A stretch of 24,635 nt of DNA from Pseudomonadota bacterium (GTDB taxonomy: Bacteria; Myxococcota_A; Polyangia; Haliangiales; Haliangiaceae), in NCBI GenBank assembly GCA_023430775.1, contig JAEYYY010000717.1:1-24635 (forward strand), given 5' to 3'. Position numbers and translations under genes: made by a program. The notes below the pieces were generated by a model. That model searched no databases and was not told the origin of the DNA. It saw only the letters and a list, made by a program, of their open reading frames with translations. Positions 6,993 through 14,624 of this stretch are shown piece after piece (within the stretch, counting starts at the first letter, position 1; every line of letters starts with the position of its first letter).

Positions 6993-7922
6993 ATGAGGCA
7001 ACCCACGCGTCTCGCGGCGTGCTGTGTGGTCGTCGCGGCGTGCGCCGCCGAGCCCGAGCTGGCGACGCTGTCGTCGGAGATCGATGTCTCGCAGTACCCG
7101 TTGCCGGAGCTGTCGGCGATCGAGCGCGCTGCGATCGTCCATGGCTACGACCATGTCGATCCGACGGACAGCGTGCCGCGCGGCCTGCTCGAGGACGCGC
7201 TGGTGTTCTACGACGTCCACCAGGCGAAGATCCCGAACGCGAGCTACCTGACGGTGATCGACCTGTCGCTGTTCTCGGGCAAGGATCGGTTCTGGCTCGT
7301 CGACCTGACCACCGGCGAGGTCGAGCCGCACAAGGTCGCCCACGGCGATGGCAGCGATCCCGACCACGATGGCTACGCGACGTCGTTCTCGAACGTCGAG
7401 GGCTCGCACAAGAGCTCGCTCGGCTTCTCGCTGACCGCGGAGATCTACGACGGTACGCACGCGCACTCGATGCGGCTCGACGGCCTGTCGCCCGACGGCA
7501 GCCCGAACGGCATGGCGAACACCAACATGCGCGAGCGCCTGGTGGTGGTGCACGAGGCGTCGTACGTCGACGACGATAACAACGCGAAGCAGGGCCGCAG
7601 CAATGGCTGCCCGGCGCTCGATCCCTCGATCGAGGTCGCGGTGGTCGACAAGATCCACGGCGGCTCGCTGATGTACATCGCGAACGGTACGCCGCTCGTC
7701 GAGCCGGCCGGTCGCGCCGCGTGCGGCGACGCGCTGTGCGATGGCGACGAGGATGCCGCGACGTGTCCCGCCGATTGCGCGCCGGCCGACGATCCGGGGA
7801 GCAATCCCGACGAGCCCGGTGAGGAGATCGACGAGACGCAGCCCGGTGGGTGCTCGACGGGGCAGGGTGCGGGCCTGGGCCTGATGCTCGCGGTCCTCGG
7901 GTTGCGCCGCCGCCGTCGCTGA
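6993..7922 (+). CDS. YkuD_2-type L,D-transpeptidase-like lipoprotein with MYXO-CTERM-like tail
   Basis: A signal peptide ends in the lipobox VAAC (C17). The next residues, ELATLSSEID, resemble the segment after the lipobox in two other secreted proteins here. Residues about 65-232 match the murein L,D-transpeptidase catalytic family (pfam YkuD_2): KVAHGDGSDPD, FSNVEGSHKSSLGF, MRLDGLSPDG, VVVHEASYV (H187) and GRSNGCPAL (catalytic C206). These enzymes act on peptidoglycan stem peptides by a Cys mechanism. A Cys-rich CGDALCDGDEDAATCPADC motif (244-262) follows, then an acidic spacer and a C-terminal tail with GGC (C287), a hydrophobic stretch and five Arg, the layout of MYXO-CTERM sorting signals. 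The protein thus carries possible anchors at both ends. Downstream cupin gene starts 14 bp later. Confidence 0.88.
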   Translation: MRQPTRLAACCVVVAACAAEPELATLSSEIDVSQYPLPELSAIERAAIVHGYDHVDPTDSVPRGLLEDALVFYDVHQAKIPNASYLTVIDLSLFSGKDRFWLVDLTTGEVEPHKVAHGDGSDPDHDGYATSFSNVEGSHKSSLGFSLTAEIYDGTHAHSMRLDGLSPDGSPNGMANTNMRERLVVVHEASYVDDDNNAKQGRSNGCPALDPSIEVAVVDKIHGGSLMYIANGTPLVEPAGRAACGDALCDGDEDAATCPADCAPADDPGSNPDEPGEEIDETQPGGCSTGQGAGLGLMLAVLGLRRRRR

Positions 7923-7924
7923 GT

Positions 7925-7930
7925 TAGACC
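7925..7930 (+). promoter_or_regulatory. -10-like hexamer TAGACC before cupin gene (imperfect)
   Basis: TAGACC ends 5 nt before ATG 7936, directly after the upstream TGA stop. It lacks the final T of TAnnnT, so it is a weaker member of the leaderless series. Confidence 0.3.
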
Positions 7931-7935
7931 GCGGC

Positions 7936-8487
7936 ATGTTCGATCGCGAGCGCTTCATCGAGGCGTGCAAGGCGGCAATGGTGGGCGGTGATCGCGAGCG
8001 TGCAACGCGCGAGCTCGTCGAGGAAGCGATGTCCGATCCGGCCGCGGTGGCCGCCGCGTTTGGCGAGCCGCAGCATGTCGGGCTCGCGGTGCTGTATCGC
8101 GCAGCCGATCTGACGGTGATCGATTTCTGCTGGGCGCCCTGGATGTGTTTCAAGCCGCACGATCACCAGATGTGGTCGGTGGTCGGCATCTACTCGGGGC
8201 GCGAGGACAACGTGTTCTGGAAGCGAACCGAGCGCTCGATCGAGGCTCGCGGCGCGCGCTCGCTCGGGGCCGGTGAGGTCGCGGTGCTCGGCACCGACAT
8301 CATCCACTCGGTGACCAATCCGATCGGCAAGCAGACGCGCGCGATCCACGTCTACGGCGGTGACTTCTTCGCGCCGCCGGCGCAGCGCAGCGAGTGGAAC
8401 CCGGAGACGCTCGAGGAGCGGCCGTGGGACATGGACGACACGCGGCGGTTGTTCGCCGAGGCCGACGCTCGCGCGCGCCTGCGCTAG
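7936..8487 (+). CDS. Cysteine-dioxygenase-like cupin
   Basis: A 183-residue cytoplasmic protein with a single cupin barrel. The metal ligands of a 3-His centre are visible as PHDHQMW (H75, H77) and DIIHSVTN (H124). AIHVYGGDF (H138, Y140) aligns with the Ser-His-Tyr outer-sphere motif of cysteine dioxygenase (SxHxY), but the Ser is replaced by Ala (A136). It therefore probably binds Fe(II) and oxidises a thiol or a related small substrate, or is a predicted metal-dependent enzyme of the COG5553 type; the exact substrate cannot be read from the sequence. It starts a tight run with the radical SAM, AraC and MBL-fold genes. Its TAG stop forms the first half of the hexamer before the next gene. 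Confidence 0.82.
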   Translation: MFDRERFIEACKAAMVGGDRERATRELVEEAMSDPAAVAAAFGEPQHVGLAVLYRAADLTVIDFCWAPWMCFKPHDHQMWSVVGIYSGREDNVFWKRTERSIEARGARSLGAGEVAVLGTDIIHSVTNPIGKQTRAIHVYGGDFFAPPAQRSEWNPETLEERPWDMDDTRRLFAEADARARLR

Positions 8488-8490
8488 AGT
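8485..8490 (+). promoter_or_regulatory. -10-like hexamer TAGAGT built on the cupin stop codon
   Basis: TAGAGT ends 6 nt before GTG 8497; its first three bases are the cupin TAG stop. This could give the radical SAM gene its own leaderless transcript inside the gene run. Confidence 0.45.
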
Positions 8491-8496
8491 GGCGGC

Positions 8497-9372
8497 GTGC
8501 GCTACGTCGGCAAGCTCTACCGTCCGCCCTCCGAGGCCGACGCGTTGATCTTGCAGGCCACGATCGGCTGCTCGTGGAACCACTGCACGTACTGCGACAT
8601 GTATCGCGACAAGCCGGTGTTCTCGGTGCGGCCGGTCGCCGAGTCGCTCGAGGATCTCGAGGGTGCGGCGCGCGAGGTCGGGCCGCACGTCGAGAAGGTG
8701 TTCGTCGCCGACGGCGATGCGCTGGTCATGGAGCTCTCCCACTGGGAGCCGATCCTCGCCGCGTGCAAGCGGCTGTTCCCGCAGCTGCGACGGGTCAGCT
8801 GTTACGCCACCGCGACCAACGTGCTCGCGAAGTCCGACGACGAGCTGCGCGCGTTGCGCGAGGCCGGGCTGTCGCTGCTCTACATGGGACCCGAGTCGGG
8901 TGACGACGAGACGCTGAAGCGGATCGCGAAGGGCAGCACGTTCGCCGAGCACGTCGAGGCTGCGCAGCGCGTGCGCGCGGCGGGCATGGAGCTGTCGGCG
9001 ATCTTTCTCCTCGGCGCCGGCGGCACCGAGCGATCGGCGGAGCACGCGGCGGCCTCGGCCGAGCTCGCGACCGCGATGGATCCGCACTACCTCGCGGCGC
9101 TGACGCTGACGGTGGTGCCCAGCACGCCGCTCGCGAAGCTCGCCGGGCGCGGCAAGTTCGAGCTGCCGGCGGTCGATCACCTGCTCGGCGAGCTGCGCAC
9201 GTTCGTCGCGGGTGCGCGGCCGACCGATGCGCTGTTCCGCACCAACCACGCGTCGAACTACCTGCCGCTCGGTGGTCGATTGCCGCGCGATCGCGACAAC
9301 ATCGTCGCCGTGATCGATCACGCCCTCGCAGGTGGCGTGGCGCTGCGTCCCGAGCGCATGCGCGGGCTATGA
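8497..9372 (+). CDS. Radical SAM enzyme with CX4CX2C cluster motif
   Basis: A 291-residue radical SAM protein. The 4Fe-4S ligands sit in GCSWNHCTYCDMY: C25, C30 and C33, so the spacing is CX4CX2C rather than the usual CX3CX2C; I recall this GC(S/P)(W/H)N(R/K/H)CT(F/Y)C form from a group of COG1032-like radical SAM proteins. The barrel continues with YMGPESGDDETLKRI and IFLLGAGGTE, typical of Elp3/MiaB-type cores. There is no B12-binding or SPASM extension. GTG start, 9 nt after the cupin stop. The stop TGA overlaps the ATG of the AraC gene. Reaction unknown; context suggests it works with the cupin on a small molecule or peptide, and that the pair is controlled by the AraC regulator. Confidence 0.87.
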   Translation: MRYVGKLYRPPSEADALILQATIGCSWNHCTYCDMYRDKPVFSVRPVAESLEDLEGAAREVGPHVEKVFVADGDALVMELSHWEPILAACKRLFPQLRRVSCYATATNVLAKSDDELRALREAGLSLLYMGPESGDDETLKRIAKGSTFAEHVEAAQRVRAAGMELSAIFLLGAGGTERSAEHAAASAELATAMDPHYLAALTLTVVPSTPLAKLAGRGKFELPAVDHLLGELRTFVAGARPTDALFRTNHASNYLPLGGRLPRDRDNIVAVIDHALAGGVALRPERMRGL

Positions 9373-10280
9373 AGACGTCGAGCGCGCGCGCGATCCGGCA
9401 GCTCGCGTTCGAGCATCGCGCCAAGCCCACGATCGGGATCGAGGTGTTCCGGTTGCAGCAGCTGTTCGAGCGCGTCGAGAGAGGCGAGCTGTCGCTCGAG
9501 CTCGAGCTCCCGCTGCGACCGACGTTTCACATCATCTTCGTCGGCATCCGCGGCGCCGGAGAGATGATCGTCGACTTCCGGCCGGTGCCGATCGGCGGTC
9601 GGCGGCTCGACTTCATCGCCGCCGGTCGTGTCCGCCAGTTCGTGTTCGACCGTGCGGTCGATGCCTGGATGGTGCTGATCGAGCCGTCGGTGGTCGTCGG
9701 CCTCGGGGCGAACGTGCTGTCGCCGGCGTGGCAAGAGCCGTCGCTCGAGCTGGCGAAGGCGGAGCACGGCGAGCTGCTGGCGATCGTCGATCAACTCGTG
9801 GCAGAGCAGGCGCGGCCGCTCGATGCCTATCAGCCGGAGCTGCTGGCCTCGCTGTGCCGCACCCTGCTGCTGCGCTGCGAGCGCCTCTACGGCGAGGCGC
9901 CCACGCCGCATGCCGCCCAGCTCGCGCAGTTCTTTACCATCCTCGATCGCGACTACGCGAGCTCGCGGTCGGTCGAGCACTATGCGCGTGCGGTCGGCGT
10001 GTCGCCGCGCCGGCTCGGCGAGCTGCTGGTCGCCCATACGGGCAAGTCCACCAAGCAGCTGATCGCGGACAGGGTGCTCCTGGAGCTCAAGCGTGCCCTG
10101 GCGTTCACCGAGGTCACCGTCAAGCAGCTCGCCGTCGATACCGGGTTCGACGAGCCGACGAACCTGGTCAAGTTCTTCCGGCTCCACGAGAAGGTCACCC
10201 CGCTGGAGTTTCGCGCCCGGCAGCGCACGTTTTTACCATCGGCCCGCCGATCCACACCCTCGTCAGCGAAGCGCCGCTGA
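9369..10280 (+). CDS. AraC-family transcriptional regulator
   Basis: Start ATG overlaps the radical SAM stop (ATGA), showing translational coupling. Residues about 15-125 form a cupin-like N-terminal sensor domain (PTFHIIFVG, MIVDFRPVPI). Residues 190-285 are the double helix-turn-helix of AraC proteins: RSVEHYARAVGVSPRRLGELLV for the first and VTVKQLAVDTGFDEPTNLVKFF for the second, ending in the usual TPLEFR. It probably activates the gene run it lies in or a nearby target upon ligand binding. The C-terminal 20 residues are Ser/Arg-rich and extend beyond the usual end. The next gene begins a few bases downstream. Confidence 0.9.
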   Translation: MKTSSARAIRQLAFEHRAKPTIGIEVFRLQQLFERVERGELSLELELPLRPTFHIIFVGIRGAGEMIVDFRPVPIGGRRLDFIAAGRVRQFVFDRAVDAWMVLIEPSVVVGLGANVLSPAWQEPSLELAKAEHGELLAIVDQLVAEQARPLDAYQPELLASLCRTLLLRCERLYGEAPTPHAAQLAQFFTILDRDYASSRSVEHYARAVGVSPRRLGELLVAHTGKSTKQLIADRVLLELKRALAFTEVTVKQLAVDTGFDEPTNLVKFFRLHEKVTPLEFRARQRTFLPSARRSTPSSAKRR

Positions 10281-10281
10281 C

Positions 10282-10287
10282 TACCAT
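10282..10287 (+). promoter_or_regulatory. -10-like hexamer TACCAT before MBL-fold gene
   Basis: TACCAT ends 7 nt before ATG 10295. This supports 10295 rather than the in-frame ATG at 10286, which lies inside the hexamer. Confidence 0.4.
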
Positions 10288-10294
10288 GGAGCGC

Positions 10295-11152
10295 ATGAAG
10301 AAGACGCTCCTCGTTGCCGCTGTCCTCGCTTCCTCCACTCTTGCGAACGCCGACACCAAGCTGACGGTGACGCCGTTCACGTCATCGCCGACCGGCTTCC
10401 TCGTCAACTCGACGCTGGTCGCCGGCGACAAGGAGGCGATCCTGATCGATGCCCAGTTCTCGCTCGCCGATGCGCACCGCCTGGTCGCGACCATCCTCGA
10501 GAGCAAGAAGACGCTGACCACCGTCTACATCACGCACTTTCACCCGGACCACTACTTCGGTCTCGAGGTGATCAAGGCGGCGTTCCCGAAGGCGAAGCTG
10601 GTCGCGCTGCCCGCGGCGGTCGCCGAGATCAAGAAGACCGCGGCCGGCAAGGTCAAGCAATGGGCCCCGATGTACGGCGCGCTGGTCACCAGCAAGCCGG
10701 TGCAACCCACCACGCTCGCCGCTCCGAAGCTCACGCTCGAAGGCCAGACGCTCGAGATCAAGACCGCGCAGGGCGACTCGCCGGACAACACCTACGTCTG
10801 GATCCCGTCGATCAAGACCGTGATCGCGGGCGACATCGTGTTCTCCGGCGTTCACCCGTGGACGCGCGAGACCAATGCCGCGCAGCGCAAGGCGTGGGTC
10901 AAGACGCTCGACGACATCGCCGCGCTCGGCCCGACGATGGTGGTGCCCGGCCACCAGGATCCGAAGGCGAAGCAGGATCTGTCCGCGGTCAAGGCGACCA
11001 AGGAGTACCTGATCGCGTTCGACGATGCGCTCGCTTCCTCGAAGACGGCCGGCGATCTCGAATCGAAGATGAAGGCGAAGTACGCCTCGCTCCAGCTCGA
11101 CGTCATCCTCAAGCTCGGCGCCGAGACGCAGTTCCCCGCCGCCAGGAAGTGA
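10295..11152 (+). CDS. Secreted metallo-beta-lactamase-fold hydrolase
   Basis: A 285-residue protein with a Sec signal peptide (1-19, ending ANA), so it acts in the periplasm. The zinc-binding motif is HFHPDH (H81, H83, D85, H86). Further MBL-fold marks are GDSPDNTYVWIPS, IAGDIVFSG and VVPGHQD. The GDSPDN stretch, where many relatives carry a His, is usual in one MBL subgroup as I recall it. It is probably a general hydrolase rather than a proven beta-lactamase. Start ATG 10295 is preferred for leaderless spacing and a clean signal peptide; ATG 10286 would add three residues. It follows the AraC gene by 14 bp. Its TGA abuts the TCA (TGA on the minus strand) of the LRR gene, forming TGATCA. 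Confidence 0.86.
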   Translation: MKKTLLVAAVLASSTLANADTKLTVTPFTSSPTGFLVNSTLVAGDKEAILIDAQFSLADAHRLVATILESKKTLTTVYITHFHPDHYFGLEVIKAAFPKAKLVALPAAVAEIKKTAAGKVKQWAPMYGALVTSKPVQPTTLAAPKLTLEGQTLEIKTAQGDSPDNTYVWIPSIKTVIAGDIVFSGVHPWTRETNAAQRKAWVKTLDDIAALGPTMVVPGHQDPKAKQDLSAVKATKEYLIAFDDALASSKTAGDLESKMKAKYASLQLDVILKLGAETQFPAARK

Positions 11153-12349
11153 TCACACGCCGCGCTTGTACTGCACGCGATCGCCGAGTACCGGCTGCAG
11201 CTCCTCGATGCCCACCGCGGTCGCCGAGATGTCGAGCAGGTCGAGCTGCTTGAACAGCGGCGCGGTCCGGAAGATCTCAGGCGCGTCCTGATAGATCCCG
11301 GTGAACTCGAGGAGCAGCGTCTTGAGCGAGGTCAGGCGAGTGCTCTCCGACAGCGCGCGCAAGCCGCCATCGCCGAACCCCTCGTTGCTCGACAGATCGA
11401 GGTGCACCAGCCCGGGCGCCCACTCGGCCTCCGCGATCGCTCTGCCGGCCGCACTGCCGAGCCCGTTGCGCGCGAGCACCAGCTTCTGCATCTTCAGCGT
11501 CTTGCTCTTCGCGAGCGCCGCGATCGCATCGTCGCCGATCATGCAGCCGCGCAAGATCAGGTCCCGCAGTTTCGGCAGCGACGTCGCCTTCGCGAGGTTG
11601 CCGACCGGAATCTCGTAGCTGCCGCCGTTCGTCAGATCGAGCAGCTCGACGCTCCCCAGCGTCGTGGCCTCCGCCAGCGCGGCGAAGTCCTCCTCGGTGA
11701 GCTGGCACCGCGCGAGCGACAACCTCCGGATCCGATGCAGCGGTAGCTCGAGGATCGGAGCGAGCCGTGACTTGCCGATCATCGTCGGGCTCTCGTCGAT
11801 CTTCCAGACGTTGAGCTCCTCGATCGGCTCGGCCGCGAAGATCTTGTCGGCGTTGTTCAGCAGGTCCTTGGCATCGAGGGAGATCTTCTCCACGAAGCCG
11901 CGGCGAAACTCGTAGCGCGCGCCCTTGTTCTCGCCGCACGCGGCCGTCCACGTCTTCTTGTGCTTCTTGAGCAGCGCCTCGATCCTGGTGTCGAGCTCGG
12001 CGGCGCGAGCGTCGTCGTCCGTCAGCTCCGCACGTGCACAGGCGAGGGCGATGTACTCGCCGCGAGGGTCGCCGAGGTCCTGCAGCAGATCGGCGTAGAC
12101 GAGGCGTGGCTTCTTGTCGTCGATGTTCGCGAGGATGTCGGCGAGGAACTGCGCCTGGCGCTCGGACCCGGCAGGCGCAGCCGCCGGTGTGGCCTTCGCC
12201 GCGGGCTTCGGTTTCGCTGTCGTCTTCGCCGCCGGCTTCGGTTTCGCCGCCGTCGCCTTCGCCGCGGGCTTCGCTTTCGTTGCTGCTTTGTTCGCGACCG
12301 GCTTCGCCTTGGCCTTGGGCTTCGCCTTCGAAGTCTTCGTCTTTGCCAT
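11153..12349 (-). CDS. Leucine-rich repeat protein with histone H1-like tail and TIGR02996-like domain
   Basis: A 398-residue cytoplasmic protein. Residues 2-60 are a low-complexity Lys/Ala/Pro tail of AKPKPAAK-like repeats, like eukaryotic histone H1 and bacterial histone-like proteins. Residues 62-115 contain KPRLVYADLLQDLGDPRGEYIALACA, matching the repeat-companion domain TIGR02996 (normally ..RLVYADWLEERGDPRGEFI..), which is common in myxobacteria and planctomycetes. Residues about 200-385 are leucine-rich repeats (for example LRDLILRGCMIGDDAIAALA, LVHLDLSSNEGFGDGGLRAL). Probable protein-interaction role; the basic tail may bind nucleic acid. A TATAGG hexamer lies just upstream of the ATG. 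Divergent from the HTTM gene. Confidence 0.85.
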   Translation of the reverse strand: MAKTKTSKAKPKAKAKPVANKAATKAKPAAKATAAKPKPAAKTTAKPKPAAKATPAAAPAGSERQAQFLADILANIDDKKPRLVYADLLQDLGDPRGEYIALACARAELTDDDARAAELDTRIEALLKKHKKTWTAACGENKGARYEFRRGFVEKISLDAKDLLNNADKIFAAEPIEELNVWKIDESPTMIGKSRLAPILELPLHRIRRLSLARCQLTEEDFAALAEATTLGSVELLDLTNGGSYEIPVGNLAKATSLPKLRDLILRGCMIGDDAIAALAKSKTLKMQKLVLARNGLGSAAGRAIAEAEWAPGLVHLDLSSNEGFGDGGLRALSESTRLTSLKTLLLEFTGIYQDAPEIFRTAPLFKQLDLLDISATAVGIEELQPVLGDRVQYKRGV

Positions 12350-12354
12350 GGTCG

Positions 12355-12360
12355 CCTATA
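12355..12360 (-). promoter_or_regulatory. -10-like hexamer TATAGG before LRR gene (imperfect)
   Basis: On the minus strand TATAGG ends 5 nt before ATG 12349. The last base is G rather than T and the spacing is one short, so it is a weaker leaderless candidate. Confidence 0.35.
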
Positions 12361-12452
12361 GTGCACCGTCCGTCCGCCATGATGCGAGCGACGTCGATTT
12401 CGCCGACGATCTTGGCAACAACGCCGAGCACTTGCCGCGACGGCTCTCGATG

Positions 12453-12458
12453 TATCGT
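12453..12458 (+). promoter_or_regulatory. -10-like hexamer TATCGT before HTTM gene
   Basis: TATCGT ends 8 nt before ATG 12467 (5 nt before the in-frame GTG 12464). A weak -35-like TTGCCG lies at 12432-12437. Confidence 0.45.
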
Positions 12459-12466
12459 TTCTCGTG

Positions 12467-13804
12467 ATGGCGACGAGCTACGCACGACGCGTGTTCACGC
12501 TCGACGTGCGCTCGCTTGCCGTGATGCGGATCGCCGTCGCGATCACCGTGATCGTCGATCTCGCCACCCGCGCGAGTCATCTGACCGAGCACTACACGGA
12601 TGCCGGCGTGTTGCCTCGCGAGGTCGCGCGGTCGACCAGCGCGCTCGCCGACGTCTCGCTGCTCGCGATCTCCGGATCGCCGGTCTGGGCCGCGCTGATC
12701 TTCGCCTGCGGCTTCGTGCTCGCGGCGGCCGTGCTCGTCGGCTGGCGCACGCGGTGGATCACGCCACTGCTGTGGGTCGTCGTGCTGTCGATCCAGCACC
12801 GCAATCCCATCCTTCACGATCACCGCGACGTGCTGTTCTCGCTGGCGCTGTGCTTCGGCTCGCTGATGCCGTGGGGCGCGGCGCTGTCGGTGGATGCGCT
12901 GCACGCGCCACGCGCCGATCCGCGCTATCGCGGCACGCCGGCGATCGCGTATGTCGTCGCCATCGCCTCGATCTATCTGTTCGCGGCGATCCTCAAGTCC
13001 GGTCCCGAGTGGCGCTCGGACCTCACCGCCGTCGAGCACGCGATCGGCGTGCGCTACTGGGCGAGCTCTGCCGCGGAGCATCTCCTCGAGCACCCGACGC
13101 TGATGGCCGTGCTCACGGCCGGCGTGCTGACCTTCGAGGCGATGGTCGCGCTGCTGCTGGTCACGCCCTGGCGAACAGGCCAGGCGCGCTGGATCGCGGT
13201 GGCCGGCATCTGCGCGCTGCAGGTCGGGTTCGCGCTGTTCCTGTGGCTCGACACGTTCCCGATGATCGCGGCGGCGATCACGCTCGGCTTGCTGCCGGCG
13301 TGGCGCCGCGTCGAGGTCACGGGGGATCCGCCCGCGCCGTGTCGATGGCGCACGCGCATCGGCGCGGGACTCGCCGGGTATCTCGTCGCGCTCAACGTGC
13401 TCTCGGTGGTGGCACCGGGTGCAGTCTCGATCGCCGGCGCACCTGCCGAGGCGCTCGGCATCCAGCAGAGCTGGACGATGTTCGCGCCCTCACCATCGCG
13501 GGTCGATGGCTGGTTCGTGATCGAGGCCCGCACCGCGGCGGGCACGATCGATCTGCTGACCGGCCGCACCGCCAGCTTCGACGAGCCGGCGAGCTATCGC
13601 GAGGGCATCCGCACCACGCGCGAGCTGGTCTATCTGCGCCGGCTCCTCGCCCACGACGAGGCGCGCGCGAGCTACGCGGCCTGGCGATGCACGCAGGACA
13701 TCAGCTCGATCGCGATCCACTTCATCCCGGTGATCGCCGGCGAGCGGCAGGTGCCCGAGATGCTCGTCGAGCACGCGTGCAGTCAGCGCATCACGGCGCG
13801 GTAG
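12467..13804 (+). CDS. HTTM-domain membrane protein (vitamin K-dependent carboxylase-like)
   Basis: A 445-residue polytopic membrane protein. The N-terminus (FTLDVRSLAVMRIAVAITVIVDLATR, then HYTDAGVLPREV) and HRNPILHDHRDVLFSLALCF match the horizontally transferred transmembrane (HTTM) domain related to vitamin K-dependent gamma-carboxylase. About eight to nine hydrophobic segments lie between residues 15 and 330. A soluble C-terminal part (about 350-445) includes QQSWTMFAPSPSRVDGWFVIEA, also typical of the family. Bacterial members have no well-established substrate; carboxylation or redox chemistry at the membrane is inferred from the animal enzyme. Start ATG 12467 chosen over GTG 12464. The 3' end overlaps the convergent methyltransferase gene by 14 bp. 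Confidence 0.84.
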   Translation: MATSYARRVFTLDVRSLAVMRIAVAITVIVDLATRASHLTEHYTDAGVLPREVARSTSALADVSLLAISGSPVWAALIFACGFVLAAAVLVGWRTRWITPLLWVVVLSIQHRNPILHDHRDVLFSLALCFGSLMPWGAALSVDALHAPRADPRYRGTPAIAYVVAIASIYLFAAILKSGPEWRSDLTAVEHAIGVRYWASSAAEHLLEHPTLMAVLTAGVLTFEAMVALLLVTPWRTGQARWIAVAGICALQVGFALFLWLDTFPMIAAAITLGLLPAWRRVEVTGDPPAPCRWRTRIGAGLAGYLVALNVLSVVAPGAVSIAGAPAEALGIQQSWTMFAPSPSRVDGWFVIEARTAAGTIDLLTGRTASFDEPASYREGIRTTRELVYLRRLLAHDEARASYAAWRCTQDISSIAIHFIPVIAGERQVPEMLVEHACSQRITAR

Positions 13805-14606
13805 CGGAGCCGAGCTTGACCGAGACCGGCACCGCGAACGTGGTGCCATCGCGAAACTCCTCGAGCCGGTTGGCCAGCTCGTTGCGGATCGCGTGCTGGA
13901 TCTCCGGCGCCTGACCGATCAGCAGTGCGCGCGTGCGCACCGAGCCGGCGGTGAAGCCGTGCCACAGCTCGTCGGCGCTCGACACCGGCGTGCGCCAGTC
14001 GATGGTCTGCACCTCCGGATCGCGAAGACCGGCGTCGGCGAGCACGCGCTTCATCTTCACGTCGTCGGCGAACTGGAAGAAGTCGGGACCGGCGGGCAGC
14101 TCCGGTGGTGGTACCGCACTGGCGGCCTTGACGGCCTCGAGCACGATGCCGAACAGCCGCGCGTGATCCGGCGTGTTCCTCACGGTGACGGCGACCCGCC
14201 CGCCCGGCACCACCACGCGCGCGAGCTCGGCGACGCAGCGCTCGGGCCGCGCGAGGTGCAGCAGGCAGAAGCTCGCGACCGCGGCATCGAAGCTCGCAGG
14301 CGGCAGACCCAGCGCCTCGGCATCGCCCTCGACGAAGGTCAGCGAGGGATGGCGCGCTCTCGCGATCGCCAGCAGCTGCGCGGATCGATCGAGCCCCGTC
14401 GCCATGGCCCCACGTTCGGCGGCACGCGCCGCGACGTAGCCCGGACCCGTGGCGACATCGAGCAGCCGCGTGCCCTCGCCGACGCGGGCTGCATCGAGGA
14501 GGGCATCGATCGGGTGACGCGTGATCGGGCCGAACACCTGGTCGTAGGCGGCAGTGTCGTTGGTCGCCCAGCCGGTCCGCTCGAACGCGTCGAAGGCATC
14601 AGTCAT
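13791..14606 (-). CDS. Class I SAM-dependent methyltransferase (UbiE/Methyltransf_11-like)
   Basis: A 271-residue cytoplasmic methyltransferase. Motif I is LLDVATGPGYVAA (48-60), the acidic ribose-binding residue is D73 in GLDRS, and motif II region is GDAEALGLPPASFDAAV; then LARVVVPGGRVAVTV. These show a SAM-binding Rossmann fold of the UbiE/COQ5 type; the methyl acceptor is not apparent. Start ATG 14606 is chosen over 14639 because TATCAT lies 8 nt upstream and the longer N-terminus would overlap the divergent gene. Only 25 bp separate this start from the divergent thioesterase start. The 3' end overlaps the HTTM gene by 14 bp. Confidence 0.87.
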   Translation of the reverse strand: MTDAFDAFERTGWATNDTAAYDQVFGPITRHPIDALLDAARVGEGTRLLDVATGPGYVAARAAERGAMATGLDRSAQLLAIARARHPSLTFVEGDAEALGLPPASFDAAVASFCLLHLARPERCVAELARVVVPGGRVAVTVRNTPDHARLFGIVLEAVKAASAVPPPELPAGPDFFQFADDVKMKRVLADAGLRDPEVQTIDWRTPVSSADELWHGFTAGSVRTRALLIGQAPEIQHAIRNELANRLEEFRDGTTFAVPVSVKLGSATAP

Positions 14607-14614
14607 CGCCGCGA

Positions 14615-14620
14615 ATGATA
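14615..14620 (-). promoter_or_regulatory. -10-like hexamer TATCAT for methyltransferase, overlapping divergent -10
   Basis: On the minus strand TATCAT ends 8 nt before ATG 14606. It is the best -10 match in the window (one base off TATAAT at two positions) and shares its TA at 14619-14620 with the plus-strand hexamer. Confidence 0.5.
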
Positions 14621-14624
14621 CGGT
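14619..14624 (+). promoter_or_regulatory. -10-like hexamer TACGGT for thioesterase, overlapping divergent -10
   Basis: TACGGT ends 7 nt before ATG 14632. Any -35 would have to lie inside the methyltransferase coding sequence. Confidence 0.42.

Noticed and set aside
7924..9321. 465-codon minus-strand open frame opposite the cupin and radical SAM genes
   Set aside because: The plus-strand genes have clear metal and cluster motifs; the minus frame is their compositional shadow.
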